Assembly: GCA_009746045.1 (NCBI GenBank)
Contig: RPFO01001247.1
Location: forward strand, 71,501-110,250
Direction of reading: 5' to 3'
Source: Mesostigma viride
Taxonomy: Eukaryota; Streptophyta; Mesostigmatophyceae; Mesostigmatales; Mesostigmataceae
DNA length: 38,750 bases
Made by a program: the position numbers and the translations under genes. Shown in pieces: positions 10,508-17,780 of this stretch (positions within the stretch are counted from its first letter, which is position 1; each line of letters opens with the position of its first letter). The notes below the pieces were generated by a model. The model did no database searches. It was not told where the DNA came from and saw only the letters and a list, made by a program, of their open reading frames with translations.

Positions 10508-10732
10508 CTAAAAGCCGAGTAACCCGAACGGGACTACGGGGGAGACAAACAGCACTAGGAGAATACGCTTATTCCAAGGGAATTTGTCAAACGATTTGCG
10601 CGTGTGTTCCATGTACAAGTGTTCCCATGCTAAGGAGAGGTTGACGCAAATGAGATAGTACAGCAATAATGCTTTGATGATGGACACAATGATCATGGTC
10701 TTTTCATTATAAAAATAAATAATATCACTCAA
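10508..10732 (-). CDS. Small membrane protein, tandem paralogue 2
   Basis: A 74-residue protein that shares MIIVSIIKALLLYYLICVN and HLYxEHTRKSF with the gene at 10261-10464. It has a second C-terminal hydrophobic segment (ILLVLFVSPVVPFGLLGF). Translation may begin at 10732 (MSDIIYFYNEKT) or at the internal Met (10696) that matches the paralogue's start. The upstream sequence is conserved between copies (gaaaagac before the shared Met), so the internal Met is equally plausible. The gene lies 19 nt downstream of 10752-11729 on the same strand. Function is unknown. Confidence 0.6.
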   Translation of the reverse strand: MSDIIYFYNEKTMIIVSIIKALLLYYLICVNLSLAWEHLYMEHTRKSFDKFPWNKRILLVLFVSPVVPFGLLGF

Positions 10733-10751
10733 TCGTGTTTCCTATACTGCA

Positions 10752-11729
10752 TCACTTGCGCCCAAAAAGCAGTGGTTTTCCCTCAGTCACGAGAAGGTCA
10801 AGCACGCCGCGGAGGAACTGCTTCTCCTCGGCTCTGTTCATGGGCTGCAAGTTGACTCCAAAGGGGACAAACTCGTCCCTCTGGTCTTTGGGTTTTTCCA
10901 GGAGGTTCTTCAAGCCGTTGTCTTGGCTGTACCCCTCCAAGAGGATCTTCGCCTTGAAGGGCGCGTTCCTTGCGCAATTGTGGCAGCGGACGCGGATCTG
11001 GTCCGAGAACTGGTCCGGGACAATATAGGCAGACATGACGTCGTGCAAGAACCTCACCGTGCAGGTGGAGCACTCCTTCGGGGGCCAACAGCTCGCCACG
11101 TTCGAGTTCTGCAGGTAGAGAGAAGTCCCTTGCTCCCCGGCCTGCGTGTCCATCTTCCAGCCCCTCACGAAACTCTGCACGAGCTCGTTCTCCTTTTCTG
11201 TTCTGACTTCGTTGTCGGCCACCTTCAACTTGCGAATTGCGATCACGACCTTCTTTTGGTAGCAGGGCTCGCACAGAGTGGTCTTGTTGCGCATATGCTG
11301 CGTTGCAGGCGTATCGTGGACGAAGGCAGCTCCAGTGACGTACGACATGCACTCCACGCACGAATAGGAGCGGCGAGGTGGCGTATCTTGCTCAGGGACT
11401 CGGTAGCGCATGAGCGAATCCGAGTACTTGTGCACGAAGTCGGCGATTTGAGGGATGGCCTTGACGCAGCCATCGCACTTGCACTCGACGGAGCCTTGGT
11501 CGTTTTTGAAGAGGTAGAAAAAGTCCGTCGGCATGTGGAAACAGGTGTCGCAGATACGCGGCCTCACCAAGTCGAAAGCGGAGTCCTTGACGGGGTTCGA
11601 CTCGTCGCTGTGCTCCACGAGGACAGGCTTCTTGCAGGCGTGCTTCTTTCGCTTGGATATGGCTGCCAAGGAGAGAGGGAACAGCGGGGTGTTGTTGAGG
11701 CGAACAGAGGACCTGGTAGCGGGAGCCAT
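10752..11729 (-). CDS. Cysteine-rich protein with six CxxC motifs
   Basis: A 325-residue protein of unknown function. After a basic N-terminus (MAPATRSSVRLNN, KRKKHACKK) it has six CxxC knuckles: CDTC, CKCDGC, CVEC, CEPC, CSTC and CHNC. These could build three or more zinc sites and suggest binding to nucleic acid or protein. I chose the Met at 11729 over the in-frame Met at 11834. The longer start would place the CT-rich leader inside the gene, and the other block A genes have such a leader before their ATG. The promoter carries the block A repeats. I recognise no family. Confidence 0.75.
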   Translation of the reverse strand: MAPATRSSVRLNNTPLFPLSLAAISKRKKHACKKPVLVEHSDESNPVKDSAFDLVRPRICDTCFHMPTDFFYLFKNDQGSVECKCDGCVKAIPQIADFVHKYSDSLMRYRVPEQDTPPRRSYSCVECMSYVTGAAFVHDTPATQHMRNKTTLCEPCYQKKVVIAIRKLKVADNEVRTEKENELVQSFVRGWKMDTQAGEQGTSLYLQNSNVASCWPPKECSTCTVRFLHDVMSAYIVPDQFSDQIRVRCHNCARNAPFKAKILLEGYSQDNGLKNLLEKPKDQRDEFVPFGVNLQPMNRAEEKQFLRGVLDLLVTEGKPLLFGRK

Positions 11730-11799
11730 GGATGGATGAGAGTGCAAGAGGGATTGCGCGAGAGAAAACGAGAGCGAGATGGGAAACAAGTCGCAAACT

Positions 11800-11960
11800 T
11801 GGAGTCTTTGTACCTCTCGGGAGCGGCTGTCCACGGGGACACAGAGTTTCGGTTACTTATCCACTGGATTTCGGTTACGAGCGGCACGGCCTTATCCACG
11901 GGAATTCGGTTACAAACGACGGCTTATCCACAGGGTTTCAGTTACGATTTACGGATAGTG
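11800..11960 (-). promoter_or_regulatory. Promoter with TCCACGGG / CGGTTAC repeats
   Basis: Four degenerate copies of a module occur at about 11825-11955. In each, TTATCCACGGG-like sequence is followed some 8-12 nt later by TTCGGTTAC: tccacggggac...ttcggttac, tccactgga...ttcggttac, tccacggga...ttcggttac and tccacaggg...ttcagttac. The same words crowd the other block A promoters. A weak TATA-like tacaaag (minus strand, near 11810) lies about 80 nt before the chosen ATG at 11729. The region between (11730-11800) is CT-rich on the coding strand. Confidence 0.65.
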
Positions 11961-12090
11961 TACGGACCCGTCCGGAAATACTACTTGAAGTATTTTGCCA
12001 CTTGGCATGCAATTGTGTTTGACTCATTGTTGGTATTCAAGTTTGTGTGAAAATGGTTTTTCATTAATAAAAATAATACACAAGGATCAT

Positions 12091-12972
12091 TTACTGAACC
12101 AGAGATACATCCACTTGCTTTCCAGCAACGACAATTTCAGTGGGAGGATTGGCCTTGGCCATCTCGGCCTGCATCCTATCAATGTGGTCTTCCCGGATCC
12201 TCTGGCACTGCTCCTGCCAGGCACGTTTCTCAGCATCCTGAATCTCCCCCAAAACCGCTGCAGTCTCGAGTTGAATTTCCTTGATTTTTGCAGGGGTTTC
12301 CTCGAGCTGGCTAGCGGAAGTCAGGTACGTGGTGATAGGCGTCCATGAACCGGGCATGGGGAGGTGAAACTTGGCATGAATTTTCTCCAAGCGCGTCTTC
12401 GGCGCGCCGGGGGCGGAGGGAACCATATCCGCCTGGGTAACGTTGAACATCACAGACCAATCCAGCACGGAGTAGGCCGGAGCCCAGATGATGCCCACCT
12501 TGAGAATCGGATCAGGCTGCTTGGCGGATACGGGGAAGTTGACTTGGAGCGGAATCGGGTTGCCAATCGGATCCAATGCATGATGCCAAAACGCTTCAGA
12601 GGCGAAAGGCCTTATCTTCTGAAGAACGGGCTCTTCATTTTTCTTCCTGGGCAGCATGGTCCACTCATGAGAGGGCACAGAACGGCCGTTCTTGAGCTGA
12701 GTCGGGGAAACGAGCGCGCAGTGGGCAAAAAGCATTTCCAAAGAGTTTGGAAAGCCCCCCATTACTGCAAATTGATCCATAACGCGAGCTGTCACCTTGG
12801 TCATGGCCCTCATCCCCGTTAGCTTGGTTTGAGCCACCAGTTGACCCACCTCAGCGAACTCCCCCACGCACAAGACCCTGAACTCGGAGAAGTCACCAAA
12901 TGGATCCGTTTTCTCACGGAGTTCGTAAAGCTCTGGGACTTGGTACACTGTATGAGCGATCTGGTCGGCCAT
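12091..12972 (-). CDS. Unrecognised protein with C-terminal coiled coil
   Basis: A 293-residue protein starting MADQIAHTVYQVPELYELRE. The first two thirds look globular, with aromatic-rich segments (FWHHALDPIGNPIPLQVNFP, IWAPAYSVLDWSVMFNV). The end (about 215-280) is a charged helix rich in Glu, Lys, Gln and Arg that should form a coiled coil. There are no cysteine clusters and no motif I recognise. The start is well supported: a minus-strand TATA box lies 75 nt upstream and the leader is a TCTCTCTC tract. It is divergently transcribed from 13710 across a 737-bp shared promoter region. A structural or scaffold role would fit but is only a guess. Confidence 0.72.
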   Translation of the reverse strand: MADQIAHTVYQVPELYELREKTDPFGDFSEFRVLCVGEFAEVGQLVAQTKLTGMRAMTKVTARVMDQFAVMGGFPNSLEMLFAHCALVSPTQLKNGRSVPSHEWTMLPRKKNEEPVLQKIRPFASEAFWHHALDPIGNPIPLQVNFPVSAKQPDPILKVGIIWAPAYSVLDWSVMFNVTQADMVPSAPGAPKTRLEKIHAKFHLPMPGSWTPITTYLTSASQLEETPAKIKEIQLETAAVLGEIQDAEKRAWQEQCQRIREDHIDRMQAEMAKANPPTEIVVAGKQVDVSLVQ

Positions 12973-13046
12973 AGCTGAGAGAGAGAGAGAGTTAGAGATC
13001 AGGTGCTAGTGAGAGCGAGGTGAGAGCCCCGTGGTCGTGCACCGGG

Positions 13047-13053
13047 TTTTATA
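13047..13053 (-). promoter_or_regulatory. TATA box for 12091-12972
   Basis: On the minus strand the sequence reads ggtataaaacc, 75 nt before the ATG at 12972, with a CT-rich leader between. Spacing and context match the TATA boxes of the other block A genes. Confidence 0.7.
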
Positions 13054-13622
13054 CCTTCCAGGCCGCCGCGGCGGTTACAAAGTGCTGAATTAGCCACGTA
13101 GCCACTTTTCGGCCGTTACTGGGCCGCGGTCCACCACGGGGATATTTATTTTCGCGGCCACGCTGCCACGGGAGAACTTTCCGGCGGTTACGGAACCACG
13201 GGGAAAATATCTGGCAGTTACGTTGTCCACGGGGACAGGGTTTTCGCGGCCACGCAGCCACGGGAAAAAAATATCCGGCGGTTGAAACTTTTGCGCGGTT
13301 ACGGAATCGGATAGTTACGGTTACGCCGCCGCGGAAAAAATCCCGTGGCCTTCCACGGTCCACGGGGACAAGATATTTACGGTTACGCTTCTAGAAGAAA
13401 AAAATCCCGTGGTCGCCAGTGTCCACGGGGACAAGATATTTACGGTTACGCTTCTAGAAGAAAAAAATCCCGTGGTCGCCAGTGTCCACGGGGCACTTTT
13501 ACGCGGTTACGACGACGGTTACGGTTGCACGCGCCTATCTAGCGGCTCGTGGCGAGCCACGAAGCGATATGCGGACTTCAGCACTCGACCACGGGAGATC
13601 TCGTCAAGAAGTGGCAGCAAGG

Positions 13623-13629
13623 TATAAAA
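13623..13629 (+). promoter_or_regulatory. TATA box for 13710
   Basis: ggtataaaagccgcc lies 87 nt before the ATG at 13710. It is followed by a C/T-rich leader (cctcccc..., ctctcctctcacac). It supports starting at 13710 rather than at the longer in-frame Met at 13482, which lies upstream of this box. Confidence 0.75.
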
Positions 13630-13709
13630 GCCGCCTCCCCACCTCGTCTCGCCACTCGCATCCCACTCGCTCAACGCACCCAACACTCTCCTCTCACACT
13701 TTCGCAGCT

Positions 13710-14642
13710 ATGGCGGAATACCAAGGCCCCTCGGATCTCGCCATCTTCCTGTGCGAGCGGGATATCTTCCTCAAGCGCGAAATCTATCTGGCCAGAGGCG
13801 AGGCGCATTTCGGCAAGTTCAAGAAGCCTCTCCCTTTTCCATTGTTCGAGTACAGCGGGAGGCCTTCCACCGACAAGTTCAAGCGCCATCGCAGCTCCAT
13901 CCACGGCTTGAAGAATGCTCGCAGCGTTTTCCAGAAGTCCGTGCAGCTCTACAACGAGCCGACCAAAATCCGCACGCCCGCTCCGTGGGATAACTTCATT
14001 CCGTGGTCCACCAACGCCAAGAACTGGAACGACAAGATCGAGCTCAGCCTCAACGACGAGCTGGTGACGAAGGCGCACTTGCAGAGGGGGAAGACGATCG
14101 AACTCCTCTGCGACACCACCAAAGAGATCTGCTGGAACGGCTTTATGCACTCGAGGAGCGCCAAGGACGCCGAGAAGCTGGGCCAGAAGCTGGACATCAA
14201 GGAGCTGGTGCGCAGGAAGGACTTTTTCGGCGAGAGGCGCATCTGGCTCGAGATGAGGGAGGCGGAAGACGGCAAGAAAGAACTCAGCGCGTCCGCGTCT
14301 AGGCACTCCATCAGTCGCGACGGGGGCAGGCCTTCCGCTTTGAAGTTCTTTTTCAACCACAACCCCGAGATGCCCTACGACCCGATCTGGATCGTCACCA
14401 AGTCCAGATGGGTATTCAACCAGTCCGCGCCTTCGGAGGAGCAGCTCGACACCAGCGAGAGCATCGAGCCTGCGATCAAGAACATGGAGAAAGTCGTTTG
14501 CAGGCTGAGGGACATCCGGTTCAAGGTGCACATGCGGAATCCCTACCGAGACGGGGTGGAATCCCACAAGCTGGAGAGGACCTCCGAGCTGCTGCCCCAG
14601 TGGGCCAGGACTCAGTTCAGCCCCCCCCCGCTTGGTGCCTGA
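13710..14642 (+). CDS. Unrecognised globular protein, possibly fused to the next frame
   Basis: A 310-residue protein starting MAEYQGPSDLAIFLCERDIF. It is rich in Lys, Arg and Trp, with segments such as TKIRTPAPWDNFIPWSTNAK and KFFFNHNPEMPYDPIWIVTK. It has no motif I recognise. The start follows a TATA box and CT-rich leader. The frame ends just after a run of nine C (14621-14629) that encodes Pro. The -1 frame downstream is open for another 150 codons and is highly charged. The two may therefore be one protein of about 465 residues if one base is missing or slippage occurs. Function is unknown. Confidence 0.72.
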   Translation: MAEYQGPSDLAIFLCERDIFLKREIYLARGEAHFGKFKKPLPFPLFEYSGRPSTDKFKRHRSSIHGLKNARSVFQKSVQLYNEPTKIRTPAPWDNFIPWSTNAKNWNDKIELSLNDELVTKAHLQRGKTIELLCDTTKEICWNGFMHSRSAKDAEKLGQKLDIKELVRRKDFFGERRIWLEMREAEDGKKELSASASRHSISRDGGRPSALKFFFNHNPEMPYDPIWIVTKSRWVFNQSAPSEEQLDTSESIEPAIKNMEKVVCRLRDIRFKVHMRNPYRDGVESHKLERTSELLPQWARTQFSPPPLGA

Positions 14643-14650
14643 CCCCAGTG

Positions 14651-15106
14651 ATGGAGGCGATTCAGAAGGAGCGCGCTGCGACCCCTCTGGAGGAGAGGGA
14701 CACGGATCAGTTCGAGATCTACCAGGCGCGGTTGCAGGAGGAATGGGAGGAGGAGAAGAGGGAGTGCGAGAAGCACCCATACGTGGAGGAGGAGTGGGTC
14801 AAGGAGGATCGCGCCAACCGCATGCTGGGCCAGAACTTGTTGCTGGCGAGGCTGTTTGAGCAGGAGGAGAGGGAGCTGCAGGAGGAGAGGAGGCAGAAGG
14901 AGAAGAAGGAGCGCGAGGAGAAGATGTTGCAGGAGGAGAGGAGAAAGGCAGAGGGCATTCCGTCCGCCTTCTGCATGTGGCGCCAGGAGGAGCAGGCGCC
15001 GGTCGTGCAGATCACACAGATGATCCTGCGCAGCTCCTCGCGGAAGCGCGGGGAGATGGAGAAGATGGTGACCCGTTCTCGCGCCAAGGTGGCCAGGGTT
15101 GTGTAA
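14651..15106 (+). CDS. Charged coiled-coil protein or C-terminal half of 13710
   Basis: A frame of 151 residues from MEAIQKERAATPLEERDTDQ. Most of it (about 20-105) is a Glu/Arg/Lys-rich helix with a strong coiled-coil look (ERELQEERRQKEKKEREEKM). The end is basic (RSSSRKRGEMEKMVTRSRAK). The ATG lies 8 nt after the stop of 13710-14642. The frame is also open upstream through the C9 run, so it could be either a separate tightly spaced gene or the C-terminal part of a single gene. There is no promoter of its own in between, which favours one transcript. The paralogue-like gene at 12091 also ends in a coiled coil. Confidence 0.6.
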   Translation: MEAIQKERAATPLEERDTDQFEIYQARLQEEWEEEKRECEKHPYVEEEWVKEDRANRMLGQNLLLARLFEQEERELQEERRQKEKKEREEKMLQEERRKAEGIPSAFCMWRQEEQAPVVQITQMILRSSSRKRGEMEKMVTRSRAKVARVV

Positions 15107-15283
15107 ATTAGGATGTGGCCAAGGTGGCCAGGGTCGTGTACACACTTAGTCTAGCCCCGTGACGGGGTGTAATCTATCCTTTATTTTTTAATGAAAAAAC
15201 ACAAGTCCAACAATGAGCCCAATCTCAACAATGAGTCACCCAAACTTTCGCGAAAAAACACAAGTCCTAGACAGCCTAGGTAG

Positions 15284-15410
15284 GTGACAGATGCGAGCAT
15301 AGTCCACGGGAGTGACAGACGCACGCATAGTCCACGGGAGTGACAGATGCGAGCATAGTCCACGGGAGTGACAGATGCGAGCATAGTCCGGCAGGTGACG
15401 GATGCGAGAA
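15284..15410 (+). repeat. 28-bp tandem repeats carrying CCACGGG
   Basis: Four units start at 15284, 15312, 15340 and 15368. The unit is gtgacagatgcgagcatag followed by tccacggga, with a partial fifth unit after 15394. There are no spacers, so it is not a CRISPR array. Every complete unit carries the CCACGGG word found in the block A promoters. It lies just outside the left arm of the large inverted repeat. Confidence 0.85.
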
Positions 15411-15437
15411 GCGCGACGAGGCCCGCGGCAGTGTGGA

Positions 15438-15875
15438 GTGGAGATGGAGATAGTGGAGATTCATCTCCATACCCCCCCTCCCTTCTCCTAAAACTTTTCT
15501 GGCAGGAAATACTCACGCAAATTCCAATATTGTCCCGTGGAATCCTAACTGTCCAATTCCAAGTATTTTACGCGACCGTGACAGACGCCGGCACGGGGTG
15601 GAGATAGTGGAGATGGAGGTGGAGATAGGTACCTCCACCACTTTGACCTTTGTGTTTCGAAAAGGAGAAGGATTTTGGAGGAAAGGAACAGCGGGATCGG
15701 TTCGGGGGAGTCTCCAGGATTCTGATAAACCGGGTTTCATGACAAGTTTCTCGGTGCTCGAGAGCCAGACCTCGGGATTCCACGGAGTGGAGATAGTGGA
15801 GATAGTGGAGATGCATCTCCATACCCCCCCCTCCTCCCAAAAACTTTTTTGGCTGGAACGGAATGCAGTCTCTGC
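15438..15875 (+). repeat. Left arm of a large nested inverted repeat
   Basis: Two blocks of this arm recur in reverse complement on the far side of a central repeat array. The outer block (15438-15700) matches 16317-16597, and the inner block (15778-15875) matches 16145-16238. Shared words include cccgtggaatcctaactgtc, ggtggagataggtacctcca and tttgacctttg, as well as the C-run between catctccata and ctcc. Mismatches and small indels are scattered, so the arms are old or tolerate drift. Purine runs of the type (gtggagata)n give the arm strong strand asymmetry. No gene is seen. Confidence 0.82.
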
Positions 15876-15899
15876 GCTGGCAGGTGCCGGGAATGCTAT

Positions 15900-16135
15900 G
15901 AATATACATAAAATTTTATGGGCAGCAGAGAGAAACTTTTATACTTCCCGTGGAATATATACAAAATTTTATGGGCAGCAGAGAGAAACTTTTATACTTC
16001 CCGTGGAACATATACAAAATTTTATGGGCAGCAGAGAGAAACTTTTATACTTCCCGTGGAATATATACAAAATTTTATGGGCAGCAGAGAGAAATAGTTG
16101 TAAATATGCAAAATTTTATGGGCAGCAGAGAGACA
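15900..16135 (+). repeat. 53-bp tandem repeats at the centre of the palindrome
   Basis: The word attttatgggcagcagagag starts at 15913, 15966, 16019, 16072 and 16113, giving three 53-bp steps and a shortened 41-bp one. Each full unit ends aaacttttatacttcccgtg, so it contains a TATA-like ttttata and the CCCGTGG word. The units are nearly identical. Because 53 is not a multiple of three, the long open frame through them is not a credible gene. Lying in the loop of a large inverted repeat, they could be an origin or terminus element. Confidence 0.85.
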
Positions 16136-16144
16136 GGGCTTGGC

Positions 16145-16597
16145 GGCAGACGCGAGAACTCTGGTCCAGGAAAAAGTTTTTCAAGGGAGGGGGGGGTATG
16201 GAGATGAATCTCCACTATCTCCACTATCTCCACTCTGTCGAATGCCGAGAATTCTCCCCACCCGGTGGGAACTGGGTCGAGAGAGGGGCGGGCACGGAAA
16301 GCCAGAGTGTCGCCTGATCGCATCCCGCTATCCGTTTCCTCCAAAAGCCTCCTCCTTTTCAAAAAACAAAGGTCAAAGTCGTGGAGGTACCTATCTCCAC
16401 CTCTATCTCCACTATCTCCACCGCCCCGCGCACCCTCTTATGCTGTCACTCGTCACCATCGCGTAAAATACTCATAATTGGACAGTTAGGATTCCACGGG
16501 ACAATTTTGGAATTTGCATGAGTATTTCCTGCCAGAAAAGTTTTGGGAGAAGGGAGGGGGGGTATGGAGATGCATCTCCACTATCTCCATCTCCACC
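16145..16597 (-). repeat. Right arm of the large nested inverted repeat
   Basis: This is the reverse complement partner of 15438-15875, with outer block 16317-16597 and inner block 16145-16238. The outer block carries gacagttaggattccacggg, and both blocks carry the G-run followed by tatggagatg. The gap from here to the next gene (16598-16731) holds no further recognisable feature. Confidence 0.82.
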
Positions 16598-16731
16598 CCC
16601 TATGCCAGAATTAGAGGAGACTCATTGTGGGCACGCATGTTTGAGACACAAGTCGAATTTGCATTAAAAATAGGATTACGAGTTTCATAAATAGGAGAGA
16701 GGGGCTGACAGAGGTCTATTCCCCACAGTAT

Positions 16732-17442
16732 TCACAGTTTGACAGAGGCGGCCATGTCGTGCAGGCTCTTGCACGGATCGAAGGTGGCATCCAAGTCCAG
16801 ATCGTCAAAGTTGCAGCCGAAGAACGTGTCATCCACGTCCAGATCCTGGCGGGGGGACTTGCTCCCCACCTCCTCCTCCTCCTCGGAGGAGGTGTAAGAG
16901 TACGAGGGGACGGAGCCTTCGAAATCGCTCATCTCGTGATCGGAAGGAGCCTGCTCCTCCTCCTCGACTTGGGCCTCGCGATTTTCCCTGTCCATCCGGG
17001 CCAAACGGGCATTCTCCAGCTCGCGAGCGGCGTTTTCGCGGCCCAAAATCTCGTCGCGAGTCACCACCCAGGCGGCAAGCGGGTTGCCGCGAGAGAAATC
17101 GGAGCACCGCATGGAGAGTCTGGGCAGATCCTTGACTCTGGCGCCCATCCCGTCGTGCGGAGGCTTGAAATCGCGGCGGCGGCGGGAGGGAACGCACACC
17201 TTCTCGGGGGCGGGGAAGTTCTCGTCACGGGGCGTTTCGAAGAGCCCCATTTCCTGCTTCATCCGCTGCCATAGCTCCTCCTCGATCCTCTGCTTCTCGG
17301 CCTTGTTGCGCTTTGCGTTGGCGAGGCGTTTGGAGCGGCACTTGGAACAGCGACTCGTGCGCTTGCAACCGCGCTTGGGGAGGAACTCGGCGCTGTCCTT
17401 CGGGAAACGCAGGCCGCAATCGCGGCAGGCCGCAGTCGCCAT
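16732..17442 (-). CDS. Zinc-ribbon protein with acidic C-terminus
   Basis: A 236-residue protein. The N-terminus carries CRDC (6-9), C26 and CSKC (32-35) with a central Phe, in the pattern C-x2-C-x16-C-x5-C-x2-C. This resembles short zinc ribbons in which two CxxC pairs bracket a loop. A basic helix follows (KRLANAKRNKAEKQRIEEEL). The C-terminal third is strongly acidic (SYTSSEEEEEV, DLDVDDTFFGCNFDDLDLDA), like a transcription activation region. A DNA-binding regulator with an acidic activation tail is a reasonable inference but is not proven. The promoter has a TATA box 62 nt upstream and block A motifs. I know no specific family. Confidence 0.72.
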   Translation of the reverse strand: MATAACRDCGLRFPKDSAEFLPKRGCKRTSRCSKCRSKRLANAKRNKAEKQRIEEELWQRMKQEMGLFETPRDENFPAPEKVCVPSRRRRDFKPPHDGMGARVKDLPRLSMRCSDFSRGNPLAAWVVTRDEILGRENAARELENARLARMDRENREAQVEEEEQAPSDHEMSDFEGSVPSYSYTSSEEEEEVGSKSPRQDLDVDDTFFGCNFDDLDLDATFDPCKSLHDMAASVKL

Positions 17443-17503
17443 GGCAGGAAATGAGAGCGTGAGAGAGAGAGCGAGAGTGCGTGCGACGAGGAGGGCGGCG
17501 GGG

Positions 17504-17510
17504 TTTTATA
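17504..17510 (-). promoter_or_regulatory. TATA box for 16732-17442
   Basis: The minus strand reads gggtataaaacccc, 62 nt before the ATG at 17442. The leader between is a GAGAGA/CTCTCT tract, as in the other block A genes. Confidence 0.7.
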
Positions 17511-17760
17511 CCCGCGCGGTGCTCGCCTCGCCGCGTGAAAAAATTACGCGGTCGGCGGTTAGGTTCCGTTACGTGTCCGTGGACACTTATTCCGGCGCGA
17601 GACGCGCCACGTCTCCTCCGAAAACCGTTACATCCCCGTGCCGGGCCGCGGTTACGGACGGACTAAACGGCGGTCACGCGCCGACCGCCAGCCGTTACGG
17701 TACCACGGGCCGACCAGCGGGCCACGGGACGAGCACAACGCAGGGGCCCTGGGGGACCCT
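17511..17760 (-). promoter_or_regulatory. Upstream motif cluster of 16732-17442
   Basis: Contains ccgtggac, taccacggg and gccacggg, together with several gttacg/cgttac words (gcggttaggttccgttacg, aaccgttac, gcggttacgg, ccgttacgg). It is the same vocabulary as the 11.9-kb and 13-kb promoters. It also has a local GGGACCCT-rich run (17743-17775) just before the 3' end of the next gene. Confidence 0.6.
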
Positions 17761-17780
17761 GGGAGGGACCCTGAGGGGGG

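Larger units (their letters stand above)
12973..13709. promoter_or_regulatory. Bidirectional promoter packed with CCACGGG and GGTTACGG
   Basis: This divergent region contains roughly a dozen CCACGGG words (either strand) and about ten GGTTACGG-like words. They often alternate, for example gtccacggggac, gatatttacggttacgc and atcccgtggtcgcc. One 60-bp unit (caagatatttacggttacgc onward) is repeated exactly in tandem at about 13370-13490. Each gene also has its own TATA box near the edge. The arrangement looks like an array of binding sites for one or two regulators. An alternative is a replication-associated repeat region that also drives transcription. Confidence 0.7.

Noticed and set aside
10923-12050. 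Plus-strand open frame of 375 codons
   Set aside because: It is antisense to the CxxC-rich gene and runs on through its promoter. Its composition is the mirror of the real gene and it has no promoter features of its own.
13671-14780. Minus-strand open frame of 369 codons
   Set aside because: It is antisense to the 13710 gene, which has a TATA box, leader and plausible protein. The antisense product is Leu/Pro/Arg-rich, as expected for a GC-rich shadow.
15284-15410. CRISPR array
   Set aside because: Units are contiguous 28-bp repeats without unique spacers, in a eukaryotic setting.
15598-16317. Plus-strand open frame of 239 codons across the palindrome
   Set aside because: It crosses both inverted repeat arms and the 53-bp array. 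The repeat period is not a multiple of three, so each unit is read in a different frame.
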